Shown here: positions 50,088 through 59,486 of the stretch, in pieces | Layout: each line of letters opens with the position of its first letter | How positions within the stretch are numbered: position 1 is the stretch's first letter | Assembly: GCF_964059145.1 (NCBI RefSeq) | Contig: NZ_OZ060405.1 | Location: forward strand, 186,001-250,000 | DNA length: 64,000 nucleotides | Reading direction: 5' to 3' | DNA from: Buchnera aphidicola (Protaphis terricola) | Lineage (GTDB): Bacteria > Pseudomonadota > Gammaproteobacteria > Enterobacterales > Enterobacteriaceae | Program-made: the position numbers and the translations under genes | The notes under the pieces: generated by a model | Database searches by the model: none | What the model was told of the DNA's origin: nothing | Seen by the model: the letters and a program-made list of their open reading frames with translations, nothing else

Positions 50088-50384
50088 GTAAGAAGAATAT
50101 ATTTAAAAATATTTAAATTAAATTTTTTATTATTGCAAATATATTAAATATTATCAACAATTTGAAATTAAATTAAATATTAAAATAATTAAATTATTTT
50201 TAAAAATAAAAATTTTAATAAAATTGTTTTTTAAATTAAGATGGTGTTTAAAAAATATTAGTTAATTAATTTTAATATAATTTTTTATTTTACTCAATTT
50301 TTATAAATTAGGATATAAACTGTTTTTAAAAATAATTATCATTGAATTTTTTTATAAAATTTTTATAAAATTAGAAGGAGATAT

Positions 50385-50498
50385 TTGTATAAATTTTTAT
50401 GGATTAAAAGAATAATGATAAGGTTTATTTTGACTCTTAAACTCTCATATATTAAAGTAAATTGTTTTAATTCATATCCTAGTAAATTATCTTTTTAA
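50385..50498 (+). CDS. possible 37-residue small ORF with strong ribosome-binding site
   Basis: AAGGAG (50375-50380) sits 4 nt before a TTG (50385) that opens a 37-residue frame to TAA at 50496-50498. Residues ~1-25 are basic and hydrophobic (MYKFLWIKRIMIRFILTLKL), suggestive of membrane association. I recognise no homologue and the surrounding spacer is decayed, so this could be chance or a gene remnant. AAGGAG is rare at this base composition, which is the only reason to list it. Confidence 0.2.
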   Translation: MYKFLWIKRIMIRFILTLKLSYIKVNCFNSYPSKLSF

Positions 50499-50878
50499 GA
50501 ATTTTAATTATTTTTAAAAAGTAGTTTTAAATTTTAGATTTTTTATACAAATATTATATATTTATATGGATAATATATAAAAAATTATTATACAGATAAA
50601 AAATATAAAATAAATAGAAAATAATTATGTTTTGTCATTCATGTAATTCTTTGTAAAACTATTATTCTATCTAGAATCATTAAAATACTCATTAAATATA
50701 TTATAAAATTATAATTTTAAAAAGTTTTTAATATTTTTTAGTATTACCTATTTTTTTACTTTTTGATTAATGGAGTTAACTAATAATGAAGTGTATACTA
50801 AAACTTTATTTTTAAAATTTTTTTATATTATCCGTTTTTGTTGAAATAAGATTAGATTGTATTTATGAGAAAGAAATA

Positions 50879-52315
50879 ATGAAAAAAATAAATATAGTAT
50901 TAGGTGGTATAGTATTTTTTTTAACTTTATTATTAAGTTTTGGAATGTCTTTAGAAAATAAAAGTTCTGTTTCTAATGTTGCTTCAAATACTTATACTAT
51001 GCCTAGTTTAGCACCTATGTTAGAAAAAGTTATGCCATCAGTAATCAGTATAAATATTGAAGGAAGCACTACAATTCATAGTTCTCGCTTACCTCATCAA
51101 TTTTCACCATTTTTTAATGATAATTCTCCTTTTTGTCAAGGAAATTCTCCATTTAGAAATTCTCCTTTTTGTCGTTTTAATTCAAATTCTGATGAAACAA
51201 AAGAGATTTTTCATGCATTAGGTTCTGGTGTGATTATTGATGCTCAAAAAGGATATGCTGTAACTAATAATCATGTTGTAGAAAATGCCAAAAAGATTCA
51301 AGTACAATTAAGTGATGGTCGTCGTTATGAGGCGCATGTAATTGGAAAAGATCCACGTTCTGATATTGCTTTAATACAATTAAAAAATGCTAGTAATTTA
51401 AGTGAAATAAAAATTGCAGATTCTGATGCTTTAAGAGTAGGTGATTATACTGTAGCTATTGGAAATCCTTATGGTTTAGGTGAAACTGTTACATCTGGTA
51501 TTATTTCTGCTTTAGGGAGAAGTGGTTTAAATATTGAACATTATGAAAATTTTATTCAGACAGATGCAGCAATTAATAGAGGCAATTCTGGTGGTGCTCT
51601 AGTGAATCTTAATGGTGAATTAATAGGAATTAACACTGCAATATTAGCTCCAGATGGTGGAAATATAGGTATAGGTTTTGCAATTCCAGGAAATATGGTT
51701 AAAAACCTTACAGCACAAATGGTTCAATTTGGACAAGTAAGACGTGGTGAATTAGGAATTATTGGAATGGAGCTAAATTCTGATTTAGCAAAAATTATGA
51801 AAGTTAATACTCAAAAAGGTGCTTTTGTAAGCCAAGTTTTACCTGATTCTTCTGCATTTCAAGCTGGTATTAAAGCTGGAGATGTAATTGTTTCTTTAAA
51901 TAAAAAACCTATTTCTAGTTTCTCAGCGTTGCGAGCTGAAATAGGATCTTTACCGGTAGCTACAAAAATGGAGTTAGGTATATTTCGAAATGGTATAATT
52001 AAAGATATAATTGTTGAGTTAAAACCATCATCTATAAAAAATAGTGTTAGTTTAGGAAATATTTATTTAGGTATTGAAGGTGCTAGTTTATCTAATTATA
52101 TTTCAGATAAACAAAAAGGTGTTAAAGTAGATAACATTAGAGTAAATACTCCAGCTTCAAAAATTGGCTTTAAAAAAAATGATATTATTATAGCAGTAAA
52201 TCAAAAATCTATAAATAATATTGATGATTTAAAACATGCTTTAGATATTAAACCTAATGTCTTACTTTTTACTGTAAAAAGAGGAAATAATAACATTTAC
52301 TTAGTAAGTGAATAG
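50879..52315 (+). CDS. degP: periplasmic serine protease/chaperone DegP (HtrA)
   Basis: Degrades and chaperones misfolded envelope proteins, including outer-membrane proteins in transit. Its 478 residues compare with 474 in E. coli. A signal peptide (~1-25) is followed by the protease domain with triad His132 (NNHVVE), Asp162 (RSDIAL) and Ser237 (RGNSGGAL). The LA loop has the two cysteines (Cys86, Cys98) of DegP, which distinguishes it from DegQ. Two PDZ domains follow (~290-375 and ~385-475). Retained although no rpoE or cpx gene is seen here, so stress induction may be lost. Monocistronic, ending at a GC-rich terminator. Confidence 0.96.
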   Translation: MKKINIVLGGIVFFLTLLLSFGMSLENKSSVSNVASNTYTMPSLAPMLEKVMPSVISINIEGSTTIHSSRLPHQFSPFFNDNSPFCQGNSPFRNSPFCRFNSNSDETKEIFHALGSGVIIDAQKGYAVTNNHVVENAKKIQVQLSDGRRYEAHVIGKDPRSDIALIQLKNASNLSEIKIADSDALRVGDYTVAIGNPYGLGETVTSGIISALGRSGLNIEHYENFIQTDAAINRGNSGGALVNLNGELIGINTAILAPDGGNIGIGFAIPGNMVKNLTAQMVQFGQVRRGELGIIGMELNSDLAKIMKVNTQKGAFVSQVLPDSSAFQAGIKAGDVIVSLNKKPISSFSALRAEIGSLPVATKMELGIFRNGIIKDIIVELKPSSIKNSVSLGNIYLGIEGASLSNYISDKQKGVKVDNIRVNTPASKIGFKKNDIIIAVNQKSINNIDDLKHALDIKPNVLLFTVKRGNNNIYLVSE

Positions 52316-52329
52316 TTTTTTTTGTATGT

Positions 52330-52362
52330 CCGCCCGATTTTATTAACTACGGGCGGTTTTTT
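52330..52362 (+). terminator. intrinsic terminator of degP
   Basis: CCGCCCG (52330-52336) pairs with CGGGCGG (52350-52356) in an all-G/C 7-bp stem with a 13-nt loop, followed by TTTTTT (52357-52362). It is the most G+C-rich structure in the window and a clear intrinsic terminator; no U-tract occurs on the dapD side, so it acts in one direction. Confidence 0.93.
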
Positions 52363-52374
52363 ATTATAATTAAA

Positions 52375-53193
52375 TTAATTTAAATTACGTAATAGTTTAT
52401 TAATTTCTACTTTGCTTAATGTTTGACTATCAACTTTTTTTACAATAATTGCAGCATATAAACTATATTTTCCGTTTTTCGAGGGCAAGCTTCCAGGTAC
52501 TACAACAGAATTTGAAGGAACTTTTCCATAAGAAATTTCTCCTGTTTCTCTATTATAAATTTTTGTACTTTGACCAATAAAAACACCCATAGATATTACA
52601 GCACCTTTTTCTACAATTACCCCTTCTACAATTTCAGAACGAGCTCCGATAAAACAATTATCTTCAATAATAGTAGGATTATTTTGTAATGGTTCTAAAA
52701 CACCACCTATTCCAACTCCTCCAGATAAATGTACATTTTTTCCAATTTGTGCACATGATCCTACAGTAGCCCAAGTATCTATCATAGTACCTTGATCTAT
52801 ATATGCACCTATATTAATATAAGAAGGCATAATAACTGTATTCTGATGAATAAATGCACCATATCTAATTGTCGCAGGTGGTACTATACGAATTTTTTCC
52901 TTTTTAAAATCTTCTTCTGTATAATGATGATATTTTAATGGTATTTTATCGTAGTAATTAGTATTTTTTTCTAAAAAAATACTATTTTTTGTAAAATACA
53001 TATATAATAAAATTGCTTTTTTTAACCATTGATTAGTTATCCATTTATCATTTTTTTTTTCTGAAATTCTTATTTTACCTTGATTTAACAATTGAATTAC
53101 ATTTTGTATAACTTGATATGTTTGAATATCAATTTTTTGAAAATTAATTTTATTTTCATAGGTGTGTTCAATAATTTTTTTAAATTTATTCAT
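52375..53193 (-). CDS. dapD: tetrahydrodipicolinate N-succinyltransferase
   Basis: Succinylates tetrahydrodipicolinate in the pathway to meso-DAP and lysine. Its 272 residues compare with 274 in E. coli. Left-handed beta-helix hexapeptide repeats run through ~100-235 ([21 protein letters not shown], [60 protein letters not shown]). It ends near the degP terminator and follows map by 58 bp, as in E. coli. Its product feeds MurE and lysine for the host. Confidence 0.96.
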   Translation of the reverse strand: MNKFKKIIEHTYENKINFQKIDIQTYQVIQNVIQLLNQGKIRISEKKNDKWITNQWLKKAILLYMYFTKNSIFLEKNTNYYDKIPLKYHHYTEEDFKKEKIRIVPPATIRYGAFIHQNTVIMPSYINIGAYIDQGTMIDTWATVGSCAQIGKNVHLSGGVGIGGVLEPLQNNPTIIEDNCFIGARSEIVEGVIVEKGAVISMGVFIGQSTKIYNRETGEISYGKVPSNSVVVPGSLPSKNGKYSLYAAIIVKKVDSQTLSKVEINKLLRNLN

Positions 53194-53251
53194 TTATAAA
53201 ATATCCTAATTTATTGTTTGATATAAAATTAAAAAAAATTTTTATTTTTTA

Positions 53252-54037
53252 TCATTGATTAATAAGATTGGGAAGTATTTTTTCTTTTTTTTGCCATGTT
53301 AAAATATCACATCCTTGATCTGTAACTAAAATAGTATGTTCATATTGAGCAGATAAAGACTGATCTTTAGTTTTAACTGTCCATCCATCTTTCATGCATT
53401 TTACTTCTGATTTTCCTGCATTAATCATAGGTTCAATAGTAAAAACCATTCCTTTTTTTAAAATTATTTTATTATTATTTTTATAGTGTAATATATGTGG
53501 TTCTTCATGGAAAGAAGAACCAATTCCATGACCACAGTATTCTTTTACAACTGAGAAATTATGATCTTCAACATAATTTTGAATTATTTCTCCAATTTTA
53601 AAAATTGGTATTCCTGGATTTATTATTTTTAAAGATTTATAAAGACTTTCTTGAGCAACTTTGCATAAACGTTTAGATAAATTACTTATTTTTCCTACAA
53701 AAAACATTTTTGAAGCATCTGCATAATAATTGTTTTTAATAACTGTAACATCAATATTAACTATATCGCCTGTTTTTAAAATTTGTTTTTTATTTGGAAT
53801 ACCATGACAAACTACATCATTAACAGAAATACAAACAGATTTTGGAAATCCATGATACCCCAAGCATGCCGGAGTTGCATTTTCTTGTTTAATGAAATTA
53901 TGACAGATATTATTTAATTCTTCTGTATTTATATTTGGTTGAACATATTCTTCAATCATTTCTAATACTCTAGCAACTAGTTTTCCGGATATTTTAATTT
54001 TTTCTATTTCTGTTTTTTGTTTTATCATATGGTTCAT
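53252..54037 (-). CDS. map: methionine aminopeptidase
   Basis: Removes the initiator Met from nascent proteins. Its 261 residues compare with 264 in E. coli. Metal ligands are visible: Asp in GDIVNIDVTVI, Asp in YYADASKMFF, His in YCGHGIGSSFHEEPH, Glu in TIEPMINAG and Glu in QYEHTILVTD. The first ATG (54037) is chosen; a second in-frame ATG lies three codons later but has no ribosome-binding site. Divergent from rpsB, with a 233-bp intergenic region carrying both promoters, the same arrangement as in E. coli. Confidence 0.96.
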   Translation of the reverse strand: MNHMIKQKTEIEKIKISGKLVARVLEMIEEYVQPNINTEELNNICHNFIKQENATPACLGYHGFPKSVCISVNDVVCHGIPNKKQILKTGDIVNIDVTVIKNNYYADASKMFFVGKISNLSKRLCKVAQESLYKSLKIINPGIPIFKIGEIIQNYVEDHNFSVVKEYCGHGIGSSFHEEPHILHYKNNNKIILKKGMVFTIEPMINAGKSEVKCMKDGWTVKTKDQSLSAQYEHTILVTDQGCDILTWQKKEKILPNLINQ

Positions 54038-54270
54038 AATATTTATCCATTTTAAAAATAAAATTAATATTTACACAATAAATAAAAAATTGTTTAAAAA
54101 TTTTTTTAATTTAATAAAAAATAAAATATGTGCTCAATTATTACTGTTCTTAAACATTGAATATGATATATTTTATTAAAGTTTTAAATATATTTAATAT
54201 AATATATATAATTCAGGATTTATATTTTTTAATATTTATAAATAACATCAAAATAATTTAAGGAATTAAT

Positions 54271-55005
54271 ATGGAAATAGTATCAATGAGAGATATGTTA
54301 AAAGCAGGTGTTCATTTTGGACATCAAACACGTTATTGGAATCCAAAGATGAAACCTTTTATTTTTGGCTCTAAAAATAAAGTACATATTATTAATTTAG
54401 AAAAAACTCTTCCAATGTTTAATTTTGCTTTATTAGAATTAAAAAAGATATCTTTTAAAAAAGGAAAAATTTTATTTGTTGGAACGAAAAAAGCAGCTAG
54501 TAAAAAAATTAAGGAAACAGCAATTAATTGCAATCAATTTTATGTTCATCATCGTTGGTTAGGTGGTATGTTAACTAATTGGAAAACAGTTCGTCAATCT
54601 ATTAAACGTTTAAAGGATCTAGAAATAGAATCTAAAGATGGGACTTTTTTAAAACTTACTAAAAAAGAAGCTTTAATACGAACACGAGAACTATATAAAT
54701 TAGAAAATAGTTTAGGTGGTATAAAAAATATGGGAGGGTTACCAGATTGTTTATTTGTTATTGATGCTGCTCATGAACACATTGCAATTCAAGAAGCAAA
54801 TAATTTAGGGATACCAGTATTTGCTGTTGTAGATACAAATGCTAATCCTGATGGTATAGATTATATTATACCTGGAAATGATGATGCTATTCGTTCTATT
54901 TCATTATATTTAAAAGCTGTTTCAATGAGTATTTGTAGAGTAAATAGAAATAATTTATCAGATGAAATATTTATTACACCTAAAGAAAATACATATGTTG
55001 AATAA
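54271..55005 (+). CDS. rpsB: 30S ribosomal protein S2
   Basis: A 30S protein needed for S1 binding and initiation. Its 244 residues compare with 241 in E. coli. The N-terminal signature [28 protein letters not shown] is split by my reading limits but is fully present (residues 5-33), and [17 protein letters not shown] and [20 protein letters not shown] follow. AAGGAAT ribosome-binding site. Cotranscribed with tsf, 43 bp downstream; the long upstream region may carry regulation by S2, which I could not identify. Confidence 0.97.
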   Translation: MEIVSMRDMLKAGVHFGHQTRYWNPKMKPFIFGSKNKVHIINLEKTLPMFNFALLELKKISFKKGKILFVGTKKAASKKIKETAINCNQFYVHHRWLGGMLTNWKTVRQSIKRLKDLEIESKDGTFLKLTKKEALIRTRELYKLENSLGGIKNMGGLPDCLFVIDAAHEHIAIQEANNLGIPVFAVVDTNANPDGIDYIIPGNDDAIRSISLYLKAVSMSICRVNRNNLSDEIFITPKENTYVE

Positions 55006-55048
55006 ATAATTTATATATTATTTTTTTTATATTTTAGAGGGAAATTTC

Positions 55049-55852
55049 ATGATTTCAATTAATGCTGCATTAATTAAAAAATTAAGATTGTTAACAGGTG
55101 TTGGTTTCATGGAATGTAAACGAGCACTATTAGAAGAAAACGGTAATATTGAATTATCAATTGATAATTTAAGAAAGTCTGGTCAAATGAAAGTTGTACA
55201 AAAATTAAAAAATACTACAAATCAGGGTGCAATATTTTCAAAAGTTCAAGATCATATTGGAGTTATTTTTGAACTAAATTGTGAAACTGATTTTGTATCA
55301 AAAGATAATTTATTTATTAATTTAGGTCAAGAAATTATCTCAGTAGCATTTTTAAAAAATATAAATAATCTTTTTGATATAAGAAGTTATTTTAAAGAAA
55401 AAATAACAGATTTAATTATAAAATTTGGTGAAAATATTCAAATTAGTAGGTTTAATATTATACAGGGAGATCATATATTTTCTTATGTACATAGGAGTCG
55501 AATTGGTGTATTAGTTAGTGCTAAAAATTTAAATAAAGAAATATTAAAAAATATAGCTATGCATATAGTAGCAAGTAAACCTGAGTATATTTATCCTAAA
55601 GACATACCTGATTCTATTTTTAAAAGAGAATATAATATCCAATTAGAATTAGTAAAAAAATATAAAAAACCTATTAATATATTAAAAAAAATCGTTGATG
55701 GTCGTATGAACAAATTTGTAAATAATATTTCATTAGTAGGTCAAGATTTTATTGTTGATTCAAATAAAAAAGTAGGTCAAATATTAAAAGACAATAAAGG
55801 TAGTATTATATCTTTTATTAGATTTGAACTTGGGGAAAAACTACTTAAATAA
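55049..55852 (+). CDS. tsf: translation elongation factor Ts
   Basis: Exchanges GDP for GTP on EF-Tu. Its 267 residues compare with 283 in E. coli; the difference is mainly a shorter C-terminal coiled-coil region. The N-terminal [19 protein letters not shown] and the core [13 protein letters not shown] (the EF-Tu contact TDFV) are conserved, and the C-terminal domain has [12 protein letters not shown]. Strong AGAGGGAAA ribosome-binding site. Second gene of rpsB-tsf. Confidence 0.95.
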   Translation: MISINAALIKKLRLLTGVGFMECKRALLEENGNIELSIDNLRKSGQMKVVQKLKNTTNQGAIFSKVQDHIGVIFELNCETDFVSKDNLFINLGQEIISVAFLKNINNLFDIRSYFKEKITDLIIKFGENIQISRFNIIQGDHIFSYVHRSRIGVLVSAKNLNKEILKNIAMHIVASKPEYIYPKDIPDSIFKREYNIQLELVKKYKKPINILKKIVDGRMNKFVNNISLVGQDFIVDSNKKVGQILKDNKGSIISFIRFELGEKLLK

Positions 55853-55923
55853 TAGTTAATATTTTTTTGTTTTATATTTATAATAAAATTTATATATGAA
55901 ATATTTTTTTTTGGATAAAATAT

Positions 55924-56640
55924 ATGTCTACCAATATATACTCTCGTATTTTGTTGAAAATAAGTGGTGAAGTATTACAAGGAAGAAATAAATTTGGTAT
56001 TGATATAAATTCTTTAAAAAAAATAGCTAAAGAAATAAAATTAATATTAAATATTGGTGTTCAAGTTGGTTTAGTAATTGGTAGTGGGAATTTATTTCGC
56101 GGTACAACTTTATCTAAAGTTGGTATAAATAGAATCGCTTGTGATCATATTGGAATATTATCTACAATTATTAATAGTTTAGCAATGCAAGATATCATGA
56201 ATAATTATTCTATTCATTCCTGTGTTATGTCTCCTATTCCATTACATGGAATATGTGAAACTTATACATATCAAAGGGCGATTAAACTTTTATCAAAACA
56301 TTATGTAGTAATTTTCGCAGCAGGCATAGGAAATCCATTATTTACAACTGATTCTGCTGCATGTCTACGTGGTATTGAAACACAATCAGATATAATTTTA
56401 AAAGGTACTAAAGTTGATGGGGTATATTCTAAAGATCCAGAAAAATATTCTCAGGTTACTTTGTATAAAAAATTAACGTATAGAGATGTTATCAAACATG
56501 AATTAAAAGTGATGGATTTATCTGCATTTTTATTAGCTAGAGATCATAATTTACCAATTATAGTTTTTAATATTAATAAAAATGAATCTTTATATCGTAT
56601 TATTAAAGGATATAATGAAGGTACAATTATCACAAATTAA
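55924..56640 (+). CDS. pyrH: UMP kinase
   Basis: Phosphorylates UMP to UDP; a hexameric enzyme of the amino-acid kinase family. Its 238 residues compare with 241 in E. coli. ILLKISGEVLQGRNKFGID begins the protein, GLVIGSGNLFRG (~52) and GIGNPLFTTDSAACLRG (~132) are substrate sites, and ILKGTKVDGVYSKDP is the family motif. It sits between tsf and frr in the conserved rpsB-tsf-pyrH-frr order. Confidence 0.96.
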   Translation: MSTNIYSRILLKISGEVLQGRNKFGIDINSLKKIAKEIKLILNIGVQVGLVIGSGNLFRGTTLSKVGINRIACDHIGILSTIINSLAMQDIMNNYSIHSCVMSPIPLHGICETYTYQRAIKLLSKHYVVIFAAGIGNPLFTTDSAACLRGIETQSDIILKGTKVDGVYSKDPEKYSQVTLYKKLTYRDVIKHELKVMDLSAFLLARDHNLPIIVFNINKNESLYRIIKGYNEGTIITN

Positions 56641-56696
56641 AAAAATTAAAATGTTAATTTATAATAACGAATTGTAAAAAATATATAGGTAACTAC

Positions 56697-57254
56697 GTGA
56701 TTAATAAGATCTATGTTAAAAGTAATCAAAAAATGGAAATTTGTCTTAAAAGTTTTAAAAATCAATTAAATAATATTCGTACTGGAAGGGCATCTCCAGA
56801 ACTACTTAATGATATATATATTGAATATTTTGGTTCTCAAGTATCACTTCCTAAAATATCTAATATAGTAGTTGAAAATTATCATACACTTAAAATTAAC
56901 GTATTTGATAGTTATAGTACACCTTTAATAAATAAAGCTATTTTAAATTCTAATCTTAATTTAAATCCTATTATTCATGGTAAAGATATTATTGTTCCTA
57001 TACCAGGACTTACAGAGGAACGAAGAAAACATCTTATTAAAATTATAAAAAATAATGCAGAAAATACGCGAGTTTGTATACGAAATATTCGAAGAAATGC
57101 TAATGAAGAAATTAAACTTCATGTAAAAAATAAAATTATTGGAGAGGATCAAGAACGTATTGCTCAAAATAAAATTCAAAATATTACAAATGAATATATT
57201 AAAAAAATAGAAAAAATCTTATTAATAAAAGAAAAAGAGCTTATGGAATTTTAA
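56697..57254 (+). CDS. frr: ribosome recycling factor
   Basis: With EF-G, splits post-termination ribosomes. Its 185 residues equal the E. coli length. A GTG start at 56697 gives an N-terminus equivalent to the E. coli Met; TAGGTAA upstream is a moderate ribosome-binding site. Helical domain I and the small domain II are indicated by NNIRTGRASPELL, TLKINVFDSYSTPLI and PIPGLTEERRKHLIKIIKNN. It is followed by dxr, 68 bp downstream. Confidence 0.96.
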   Translation: MINKIYVKSNQKMEICLKSFKNQLNNIRTGRASPELLNDIYIEYFGSQVSLPKISNIVVENYHTLKINVFDSYSTPLINKAILNSNLNLNPIIHGKDIIVPIPGLTEERRKHLIKIIKNNAENTRVCIRNIRRNANEEIKLHVKNKIIGEDQERIAQNKIQNITNEYIKKIEKILLIKEKELMEF

Positions 57255-57322
57255 TATATTTTAAAAAATATATAATATTATCTTAAAGATATCTTAATTT
57301 AATAAAAATATTTAAAATACTT

Positions 57323-58519
57323 ATGAAACGAGTAACAATTTTAGGATCAACTGGTTCAATTGGTACTAGTACATTATCTATTATTAAAAAAAATTCTACT
57401 TTATTTAAAGTAGTTGCATTAGTAGCTAATAAAAATATTTCTGTTATGTTAAAACAATGTGAGATATTTACTCCTGATTGGGTGGCTATGAAAAATGAAA
57501 AATCTGCTAATATACTTAGAAAGAAACTAAAAGAAAAAAATATTCAAACTCAAGTTTTATCTGGAGATAAAGAAATTTGTGCGCTTGCTGCATTAGAACA
57601 GATTGAATATGTAGTTTCTGCTATTGTTGGAATAGCAGGTTTATTACCTACTTTATCAGCTATATATGCTGGTAAAATAATTTTATTAGCAAATAAAGAA
57701 TCTTTAATTACATGTGGTAATCTATTTATGAAAGCTGTTATTTCTCATAAAGCTCAGATTATTCCTATTGATAGTGAACATAACGCTATTTTTCAAGTTT
57801 TACCTAAGTATTTTCAAAAAAATTTAGGTAAAATAAGTTTAAAAAAAGCTAATGTTAAATCTATTATTTTAACTGCTTCTGGTGGTCCATTATTTAATTT
57901 TAAAAAAAGAGACTTGCCTTTTGTTAAACCATCTCAAATATATTCACACCCAAATTGGTCAATGGGAAAAAAAATTTTAGTAGATTCAGCCACAATGATA
58001 AATAAAGGTTTTGAATATGCTGAAGCAAGATTGCTATTTAATGCTTCAGATAGTGAAATTAATATCATCATTCATCCTCAATCAATTATCCATTCAATGG
58101 TTGAGTATATTGATGGATCGGTATTAGCACAACTTTCTTTACCAGATATGAGAGTAGCTATTTCATATGCATTTTCTTTTCCTGATCGAATTCCTTCTGG
58201 ATCTAGTTTTTTAGATTTTAAAAAAATAAATAATTTAAGTTTTTTTACACCTGATTTTATAAAATTTCCATGTTTAAAATTAGCAATTGATGCATTTATT
58301 TATGGAAAATCAGCTATGATAGTATTAAATGCTGCTAATGAAGTCACTGTATCTGCTTTTTTAAATTCAAGAATTTCATTTAATAAAATATTTGAAATTA
58401 ACAATGATATTTTAATGTCATCTAATTTATTAGAACCTCTTTCTATTGAAGAGGTTATAGATATTGATCAAAAAACTAGAATAAACACAAAAAAAAGAAT
58501 ATTATCATTATCATCTTAA
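57323..58519 (+). CDS. dxr: 1-deoxy-D-xylulose 5-phosphate reductoisomerase
   Basis: The first committed step of the MEP isoprenoid pathway, using NADPH. Its 398 residues equal the E. coli length. NADPH-binding VTILGSTGSIGTSTLSII starts the protein, metal ligands lie in PIDSEHNAIFQ (~149) and in TMINKGFEYAEA, and NPNWSMG-like HPNWSMGKKI is the active-site loop. It feeds UppS, the next gene, and hence lipid II synthesis by MraY and MurG. Confidence 0.96.
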   Translation: MKRVTILGSTGSIGTSTLSIIKKNSTLFKVVALVANKNISVMLKQCEIFTPDWVAMKNEKSANILRKKLKEKNIQTQVLSGDKEICALAALEQIEYVVSAIVGIAGLLPTLSAIYAGKIILLANKESLITCGNLFMKAVISHKAQIIPIDSEHNAIFQVLPKYFQKNLGKISLKKANVKSIILTASGGPLFNFKKRDLPFVKPSQIYSHPNWSMGKKILVDSATMINKGFEYAEARLLFNASDSEINIIIHPQSIIHSMVEYIDGSVLAQLSLPDMRVAISYAFSFPDRIPSGSSFLDFKKINNLSFFTPDFIKFPCLKLAIDAFIYGKSAMIVLNAANEVTVSAFLNSRISFNKIFEINNDILMSSNLLEPLSIEEVIDIDQKTRINTKKRILSLSS

Positions 58520-58591
58520 AATTAATATTATTTTAGTGTAAAGTGTTTTTTCTTTGATAAGAAAATATTGCATATAGAGATAATATATTTA

Positions 58592-59350
58592 ATGTTATGT
58601 AAACAATGTAAATTACATAAAGAAAATAAAAAAAATTTTCCTAATCATGTTGCAATTATTATGGATGGAAATGGACGATGGGCAAAAAAAAGAAATAAAA
58701 TACGTACTTTTGGACATAAAGAAGGTTTTAAAGCAGTAAAAAGAACAATAAAATTTGCTCTTCAAAATAAAATAGAAATATTAACATTATATACTTTTAG
58801 TAAAGAAAATTGGAAACGCCCAAAATTAGAAGTACAATCTTTGCTAAAAATATTTTTATTTGCATTAAAAAGTGAAATTTATTATTTAAAAAAATATAAT
58901 ATTTGTCTTAAAGTAATAGGTGATTTAACTTCTTTTAATAATGAATTGCAGTCATATATACATTATGTAGAAAAAATTACCTTTAGTAATACTGGATTAA
59001 TTTTAAATATTGCTGCAAATTATAGTGGAAAATGGGATATATTACAGGGTGTTAAAAAAATTTTAACTGCTATTCAAAAAGGATATTTAAATATTAATCA
59101 AATTGAAGAAAATACGTTTTCTCAATATTTATCTACGCATCAATTATCACCAGTAGATTTAGTTATTAGAACTGGTGGTGAAAAAAGAATTAGCAATTTT
59201 TTTTTATGGCAAATAGCTTATTCTGAATTGTATTTTACTGATGTTCTATGGCCTGATTTTAATTCTTATATATTTCAAGAAGCAATTGATTATTTTAGTA
59301 CTAGAAATCGTACTTTTGGAGGATTAGTTCAAGATGAAAAAAAAATTTAA
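58592..59350 (+). CDS. uppS: undecaprenyl diphosphate synthase
   Basis: A cis-prenyltransferase making the C55 lipid carrier for peptidoglycan. The ATG at 58592 gives 252 residues (E. coli 253), with GAGA upstream; the TTG at 58568 is a less likely start. The active-site motif is HVAIIMDGNGRWAKKR with catalytic Asp, followed by TLYTFSKENWKRP and the C-terminal VIRTGGEKRISNFFLWQIAYSEL and FTDVLWPDF. The next genes in E. coli, cdsA and rseP, are missing here. Confidence 0.95.
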   Translation: MLCKQCKLHKENKKNFPNHVAIIMDGNGRWAKKRNKIRTFGHKEGFKAVKRTIKFALQNKIEILTLYTFSKENWKRPKLEVQSLLKIFLFALKSEIYYLKKYNICLKVIGDLTSFNNELQSYIHYVEKITFSNTGLILNIAANYSGKWDILQGVKKILTAIQKGYLNINQIEENTFSQYLSTHQLSPVDLVIRTGGEKRISNFFLWQIAYSELYFTDVLWPDFNSYIFQEAIDYFSTRNRTFGGLVQDEKKI

Positions 59351-59486
59351 TTTTATTTAAATTGTATATAAATATTTTTTGATGTTTTAATTTATATCAA
59401 AATTTTATTTTTTTATTTTCTAATTTCTTTTAGATTGTATACAAATACAAAAAAGTATTAGATCTATTGCAGGAAAAAATGCAATA

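Larger units (their letters stand above)
50010..50878. other. 869-bp spacer between divergent ilvI and degP
   Basis: AT-rich and free of conserved ORFs. In E. coli the leuO-leuABCD region lies on this side of ilvIH; nothing recognisable of it is left here, which agrees with the leucine operon being plasmid-borne in many Buchnera. It contains ilvI leader DNA with a repeat/palindrome (50058-50087), a possible small ORF (50385-50498), and the degP upstream region. The two promoters cannot be placed with confidence. Confidence 0.65.
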
